Shown: positions 39,375 to 43,026 of the stretch, piece after piece
How positions within the stretch are numbered: the stretch's first letter is position 1
How the letters are laid out: every line of letters starts with the position of its first letter
IMG/VR virus record: IMGVR_UViG_3300034523_000143
Coordinates: 1-43,026 of that record
Strand: one strand, 5' to 3'
DNA from: a virus
DNA: 43,026 bases
The notes under the pieces: generated by a model
Databases searched by the model: none
Told to the model about the DNA's origin: nothing
The model's input: the letters and a program-made list of their open reading frames with translations, nothing else
Translations under genes and position numbers: made by a program

Positions 39375-40466
39375 TTAGCCTTCAATTGCATTAAGTCGCT
39401 GCTTCAACTGCTCATTAAGCGACACACCATGTACACCTGAGTGAATCTCGCGATGACAGGATGGGCACACAGCACCTACGTACCGAGGGTGGTCGAGGCC
39501 ACCGTCGGAGAGCCGATTTACATGATGCGGCTCCAGGTATGGGGTTCCATCTTTCTTAAAAAAAGGAGCTGGCTTGTCACAGCTTTCACATAAGCCTTTG
39601 GCACGCATGAGGACGTAGTGAGCGACCTTTCGGCTACGTTGGTAAATTTTGCGCTGTGCTGATTGGTCCATTGCATTCGTTACCGGCTTACAGGCAGCCA
39701 GAGCAGCTATCCGAGCCGCAGCTAACGAATCTGCGAGTTCAACCGCTGTCTCCAACTCAGTTTCGATATCCATCTCTGGACTACTCACAGGTACCAATCT
39801 GAATACAAGAGCAGTGCGGTCCTTGCCATCAACATCCGGTTGGATTCGTTCAAAGACGTCGGCGCAGCAGAACTCACCTATGTAACGATTACCTTTTCCT
39901 TTGCCGAGCGATTTGAACAGATGAAGCGCACGACCTGTCTCTGCATGCTCAGCGACAGCTCTGTTGCCACGGTTCAATGTCATCGGCCCACGCTGCCCCT
40001 CTCCGGTGTAGAGAAATGCACCGTTGTCCCAGCGGTCGGCATAGCCGTATTGCTCGCCACTATCGCCAGTAAACAAAAAAATCGCCGGGTAGGTAGCGGA
40101 TGCCGCTATGCCGCTCTGCCGGCTACCCCCGAATGGTCCGTTGATTTCAGTCACTCGATCGTAAATGGCCCCAGGCTCGAACTGCAGGACTGGTTCTAGA
40201 CCAGTGCTTTGCAGCTCGATGATCGAAAATCCACGCTTTTCTAAATAGCGGTTTGTGAGGTGTCCGCCTGGGAATTGGCTAACTGCGATGCCGGTAGCCA
40301 AGGAGACTATTTTCTTTGCTGGGTACGATGTACCCCCTACAGCAATCGCGTAGCGGTGGGCAGGGTTCGTCTCCCAACCATGCCACTCTCGTCTTCCTCT
40401 AAAGTCGCGGTCAAATTCCAGCAAAGCCTTATCAATACGTTCCTTCGATACAGCTTTGATCGCCAC
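39375..40466 (-). CDS. ScoMcrA-like SRA-HNH endonuclease (363 aa)
   Basis: Convergent to qatC with 45 bases between the stops. N-terminal domain (about 1 to 85) has the IKAVSKERIDKALLEFDRD ... YPAKKIVSLATG ... GGHLTNRYLEKRGF pattern of ScoMcrA-like head domains. Residues about 95 to 220 match an SRA-type modified-base reader (YDRVTEINGPFGGSRQSGI ... IFLFTGDSGEQYGYADRW ... YTGEGQ). The C-terminal HNH nuclease has C293/C296, H314/H315, C334/C337 and H338/H342 (PHHVNRLSDGG ... CPSCHREIHSG). This should be a type IV restriction enzyme for modified DNA. Start uncertain: GTG 40466 with AAGGG upstream is favoured over a TTG at 40550. Confidence 0.78.
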   Translation of the reverse strand: MAIKAVSKERIDKALLEFDRDFRGRREWHGWETNPAHRYAIAVGGTSYPAKKIVSLATGIAVSQFPGGHLTNRYLEKRGFSIIELQSTGLEPVLQFEPGAIYDRVTEINGPFGGSRQSGIAASATYPAIFLFTGDSGEQYGYADRWDNGAFLYTGEGQRGPMTLNRGNRAVAEHAETGRALHLFKSLGKGKGNRYIGEFCCADVFERIQPDVDGKDRTALVFRLVPVSSPEMDIETELETAVELADSLAAARIAALAACKPVTNAMDQSAQRKIYQRSRKVAHYVLMRAKGLCESCDKPAPFFKKDGTPYLEPHHVNRLSDGGLDHPRYVGAVCPSCHREIHSGVHGVSLNEQLKQRLNAIEG

Positions 40467-40740
40467 GTGCGTTGCCCTTTGTCGCCGATGCTTGTAGGAA
40501 ATTTCCCCATCGTCGCCAAAGTGATCAAACGGTTCAAGAAAAACTGGCAAAGCGCCATTGCGATCGTAGCGTCCGCGCGAGAGTTCGTATGCGTTTCAGG
40601 TTCATATTCGTTGTGGCAGCAGGCGTGCCCAGGGTCTACGGAATCGGATTTTCCCTCTTCTCTGTAGTCCGTTTCCGAAACATACTTCTACCCCCTTACA
40701 GCCCGTTGCAGCCGCTGCATCACCCATCTAGTCTCGCCAG
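40467..40740. other. Right side of the island, no gene seen
   Basis: About 270 bases. Short open frames (for example 40472..40801 and 40260..40667 on the plus strand) are without ribosome sites and overlap the HNH gene or the structured region, so they are not believed. Presumably holds the promoter of the HNH gene and the island edge. Confidence 0.35.
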
Positions 40741-40938
40741 GTCGCTGCCAATTCAGCGACCGGTTTTGACAGACCGGGAAGATAGTAACGCGCGTGCATA
40801 GCCGTCTATGGTGGCTGTACGTGGGGCACTTCGGTGCGCCGGTTTCCTATTTTCCCGGTCTGTCAACCCGCGTACAGCTGCCACCTTTCTGTTTGACAGC
40901 AGAGAACGGTAGCTCCATTTGAAAATAGGAGCTCTACC
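40741..40938 (+). ncRNA. Structured 5' region of the DUF6124-like gene
   Basis: A 15-bp perfect inverted repeat, TTGACAGACCGGGAA (40766..40780) and TTCCCGGTCTGTCAA (40852..40866), encloses a GCAC-TTCG-GTGC hairpin near 40827..40838. A smaller hairpin GTCGCT/AGCGAC (40741..40760) precedes it, and AGCTCC/GGAGCT (about 40913..40933) near the start codon pairs with the ribosome site. Could be a cis-acting RNA or a repeated element; the folding is visible, the function is inferred. Confidence 0.45.
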
Positions 40939-41175
40939 ATGCTGAAAATAGTCCCCGATCCACCCCTACACGACAAATACACCACCCACACCCTCGAAGA
41001 CCTCCTGGTCCAGATCTCCGAATACCTCGTCTGCGCCCTGACCGTCAGCCAGCAGACCGTCCTGCTCCACGCCAAACCCCCAGGCCAGGTCCTGACCCTC
41101 GCCGCCATGCACGAAATCGACAGCGCCCGCACCCTGGTGGAAGTGGCGCTGAGCCGCGTGCAATCCCGGCACTGA
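40939..41175 (+). CDS. DUF6124-like Pseudomonas small protein (78 aa)
   Basis: MLKIVPDPPLHDKYTTHTLE has the MLK-x-x-PDPP start I associate with DUF6124 proteins, widespread in Pseudomonas genomes. The remainder is two predicted helices (LEDLLVQISEYLVCALTVSQQ and LAAMHEIDSARTLVEVALSRV). No known function. The AGGAG ribosome site can be closed by pairing with upstream GCTCC, so translation may be controlled. The next gene has the related DUF3077-like pattern. Confidence 0.65.
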   Translation: MLKIVPDPPLHDKYTTHTLEDLLVQISEYLVCALTVSQQTVLLHAKPPGQVLTLAAMHEIDSARTLVEVALSRVQSRH

Positions 41176-41251
41176 CCTGGCGAGCCTGGGCTCGCACTTG
41201 ATGTTCACCGATCAGGCCCCGCGCCGTTCGCGGGGTCGCAGGAGGAATGGT

Positions 41252-41560
41252 ATGGATAAGGAATTGCAGATCCCGCGCATCAAGAAACTCGCCACCACCG
41301 GCGTCGGGCATTTCGGCGAAGGCGCGCAGGTGAATGTGCAAGACCCGCTGTTCCGCGTGGTGGCGGGGCATCCGCTGGACCATGCGGTGGAGCAGGCGAC
41401 CGTGCTGATGTGTGCGGTGCACAAGATCAGTGATCTGGCGATGGTGGAGACTGATCATCTGCCTACGCTGCTGACGGCGGTGCATTACCTCAGTGGCATG
41501 GCCAAGGCGTTGGCCCAGGATGTAAATCATGGGTTGATGGTTGGGCGGGGGGCTGAGTAG
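41252..41560 (+). CDS. DUF3077-like small protein (102 aa)
   Basis: Contains the block LFRVVAGHPLDHAVEQATVLMCAVHKISDLAMV ... LLTAVHYLSGMAKALAQDV that matches DUF3077-type proteins, helical and of unknown function, common in Pseudomonas. Start at MDKELQIP behind GGAGGAATGGT. A strong hairpin CCCCGCG/CGCGGGG (41217..41235) lies just before the ribosome site. DUF6124-like and DUF3077-like neighbours are often seen together. Confidence 0.65.
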   Translation: MDKELQIPRIKKLATTGVGHFGEGAQVNVQDPLFRVVAGHPLDHAVEQATVLMCAVHKISDLAMVETDHLPTLLTAVHYLSGMAKALAQDVNHGLMVGRGAE

Positions 41561-41599
41561 GGGGAGGGTATCTGCCTGGGGAGCTTGGCTGTCTGGGCT

Positions 41600-41632
41600 G
41601 GCCCCTTCGCGGGCAAGCCCGCTCCCACAGGA
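41600..41632. repeat. P. putida-type REP palindrome
   Basis: GGCCCCTTCGCGGGCAAGCC followed by CGCTCCCACAGG: the core GCGGGC-AA-GCCCGC with the flank CTCCCACAGG is the repetitive extragenic palindrome typical of P. putida-group genomes. It may serve as a transcript end for the converging genes on both sides. Confidence 0.8.
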
Positions 41633-41651
41633 TTTGTTTTTCGCCTTGCCG

Positions 41652-42041
41652 CTATGGCGCCAGGTTCACGCCATTACAGCGCCCCTTGGTGGAGAAGTCG
41701 TTGATCTGCCGCGCCTTGTTCACCGACATCAAAATCGTGCAGCCGCCAGGGTGGGCCACGTCGTCCCAGTAATTGGTATGGATCATCACGTTGCCTTGCA
41801 TCTCGGCGGTGCTGCCGACCACCTCCTTTTGCACGTAGGTGGTATCGCGGTACCAGCCCAACTGCACCCCAGCACCGTCGGGCAACGGCTCCATGCGCAT
41901 GGGCGGGCCGAAGAAGTCGATGGCCTGCTTGGCGTCGCGGCCTTGCCATTGGTTGCCCGCCATCAGCTCCGGCAGGGTCGGGATGCAGCCGGCCAACGTC
42001 GGCAGCAACAGGCCAAGGATCAGCAGAGAGCGCGTGCTCAT
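41652..42041 (-). CDS. Lipoprotein, hypothetical (129 aa)
   Basis: N-terminal signal with lipobox LPTLAGC (Cys19). The mature part has a beta-rich pattern with [31 protein letters not shown] and ends with [22 protein letters not shown]. No family recognised. ATGA overlap with the upstream gene for an exported protein indicates a two-gene operon, probably acting in the envelope. Confidence 0.7.
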   Translation of the reverse strand: MSTRSLLILGLLLPTLAGCIPTLPELMAGNQWQGRDAKQAIDFFGPPMRMEPLPDGAGVQLGWYRDTTYVQKEVVGSTAEMQGNVMIHTNYWDDVAHPGGCTILMSVNKARQINDFSTKGRCNGVNLAP

Positions 42042-42601
42042 CGTGGGGTGTTCGCCAGCATGTCGTCCAGCTCCTGCACCGCCTGGCTGTTGGCCTGCAC
42101 GCCGATCAACTGGATGAACATGGCCTGGATGGTGGCGACCATCTTCGCCGCCGGCATCTTGCCGATCGACAGCATCTGGTTGCGCGCGCGGTTATCGGGG
42201 GCGCAGACGAAGGCGAAGGTGCGCTGCAACCAGTAGTCCTTTGGTGCTACCCAGTCTTTGGCGTTGGTTTTCACATCCCTCACGGCACCGTCGAAGCGAC
42301 GTATCGCCCGGGCGCTGTCCAGGCGGATCTGGCGCTGTTTGCACTTGGCCTGCACCTCGTAGGCGACGAGGGTCGGGAAGGCCGGGTCTTCGAATAGCTG
42401 CATGACCTGGGCCGATTGCACGCCACCGGGCTTTTGCAGGATGCTGGCGGCATCGGCGACGTAGACCTCGTTGTGCAGGCGTTCCCCTTTGCCGTAGATG
42501 ATCCAGTAGTCGCCTGAGGCGGGTGCGGCCAGGGCCTGGGTGCTGCAGGTGAGGGCCAGGATCGCCAGCCATTGGCAGAGGGGTGGAAGTTTGTGACCCA
42601 T
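42038..42601 (-). CDS. Exported hypothetical protein (187 aa)
   Basis: Sec signal peptide ([20 protein letters not shown]) cut near residue 26. The mature protein [23 protein letters not shown] ... has a surface-adhesion-like or SmpA-unrelated beta pattern with later helical part ([21 protein letters not shown]). Two cysteines may form a disulfide. Function unknown. It overlaps the lipoprotein gene by four bases and is preceded by GGAAAGGACTCC. Confidence 0.65.
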   Translation of the reverse strand: MGHKLPPLCQWLAILALTCSTQALAAPASGDYWIIYGKGERLHNEVYVADAASILQKPGGVQSAQVMQLFEDPAFPTLVAYEVQAKCKQRQIRLDSARAIRRFDGAVRDVKTNAKDWVAPKDYWLQRTFAFVCAPDNRARNQMLSIGKMPAAKMVATIQAMFIQLIGVQANSQAVQELDDMLANTPR

Positions 42602-42783
42602 GGAGTCCTTTCCCGGTTTTTGTAATTCAGGACGACTATACGAGGCCTGGGGGATCAGGGTCGATTAGGGCGCTTGTGCTAATGGCCAGAGGCCTGCAGC
42701 ACCTAGGCTTATACGAGAAGTGAGCGGGACGATGCTTCATCGCCACTGCCCCAGGATGAAAAACCGTACTCAGGGTGTGGTCA

Positions 42784-43026
42784 TTATAGGAAGCCGCAAC
42801 GCGTTAATGTTTTGTTGATCTCTGAGCTCAATGTCTCTTGATCCAATTCGTAGTCTTTTTTGTCAGCATCGGATGTGTAGCGTTCGGCAAAATCGAATAG
42901 TTCATATAGGCAGTCTTTTATTTCCTGGGTGTCCTGTGCCAGAAGACCTGACGTTCCCTTTTGGTACCAGATTTCAAAAAACTGTGCCTCGAAGTTGTCT
43001 GCAGTGATTTCCGATCGGATGAACGA
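42784..43026 (-). CDS. Colicin D-type immunity protein, partial (3' part, 80 codons)
   Basis: Reads without interruption from the window edge: SFIRSEITADNFEAQFFEIW ... LLAQDTQEIKDCLYELFDFAERYTSD ... LSSEINKTL. This helical, acidic pattern matches the colicin D/pyocin immunity family (Colicin_immun), which binds and blocks a tRNase toxin. The start and any toxin gene lie outside the window to the right. The 180 bases between this gene and 42601 hold no gene. Confidence 0.65.
   Translation of the reverse strand, partial: SFIRSEITADNFEAQFFEIWYQKGTSGLLAQDTQEIKDCLYELFDFAERYTSDADKKDYELDQETLSSEINKTLTRCGFL

Noticed and set aside
40260-40801. Plus-strand frames after qatC that could be a degraded qatD
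   Set aside because: No TatD-like metal-binding histidines or conserved blocks are visible, and the frames are antisense to the SRA-HNH gene or lie in non-coding sequence.
1-43026. CRISPR array or insertion sequence
   Set aside because: No regularly spaced direct repeats with unique spacers and no transposase were seen anywhere in the window.

Overview
The window is most of a lambda-like temperate siphovirus prophage (positions 1 to about 33,697), then a small defence-type island (about 33,740 to 40,470), then ordinary chromosome. The host looks like the Pseudomonas putida group. The evidence is a P. putida-type REP palindrome at 41.6 kb, DUF6124/DUF3077-type small genes found mainly in Pseudomonas, high GC content, and a tRNA-Pro(GGG) 3' fragment that matches the Pseudomonas gene as I remember it.

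Prophage layout. The left (early) operon is on the minus strand from about 3.6 kb to below position 1. It holds small zinc-finger, membrane and coiled-coil proteins; the integrase and left attachment site lie outside the window. A LexA/CI-type repressor (3761..4522, minus) stands opposite a YdaS/Cro-like gene (4611..4856). Six copies, four full and two half, of an operator TTTATC-N5-GATAAA flank the repressor, and two of the full copies sit between the -35 and -10 boxes of the two early promoters. Rightward early genes follow: Rha-type regulator, replication proteins O-like (with an iteron-like origin inside the gene) and P-like, NinB, NinG and a Q-position gene. A late promoter with a leader terminator comes next, then holin-like genes, an HslV/proteasome-like peptidase, terminase, portal, head, connector and tail genes, a tape measure, a TipJ-type tail hub, a tail spike with an SGNH esterase, a BamE-like lipoprotein, a GH19 endolysin and spanins. 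A perfect-looking LexA box drives two last small genes. The prophage ends at a 48-bp 3' fragment of tRNA-Pro(GGG) (33,650..33,697), the right attachment site, followed by the original tRNA terminator.

Island. Directly beyond the tRNA are a Lys-rich 42-residue protein and an SH3 membrane protein, then a three-gene operon that I recognise as qatA (KAP ATPase), qatB and qatC (QueC-like), normally part of the four-gene QatABCD anti-phage system. No TatD-like qatD is present. Instead a convergent ScoMcrA-like SRA-HNH endonuclease gene sits 45 bp after qatC. This qatD-less arrangement is the most interesting feature in the window.

Chromosome. After a structured intergenic region come a DUF6124-like and a DUF3077-like gene, a REP element, two overlapping genes for exported proteins, and the 3' part of a colicin D-type immunity gene cut by the window edge.

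All family names come from reading the translated sequences against remembered families; no database search was run.
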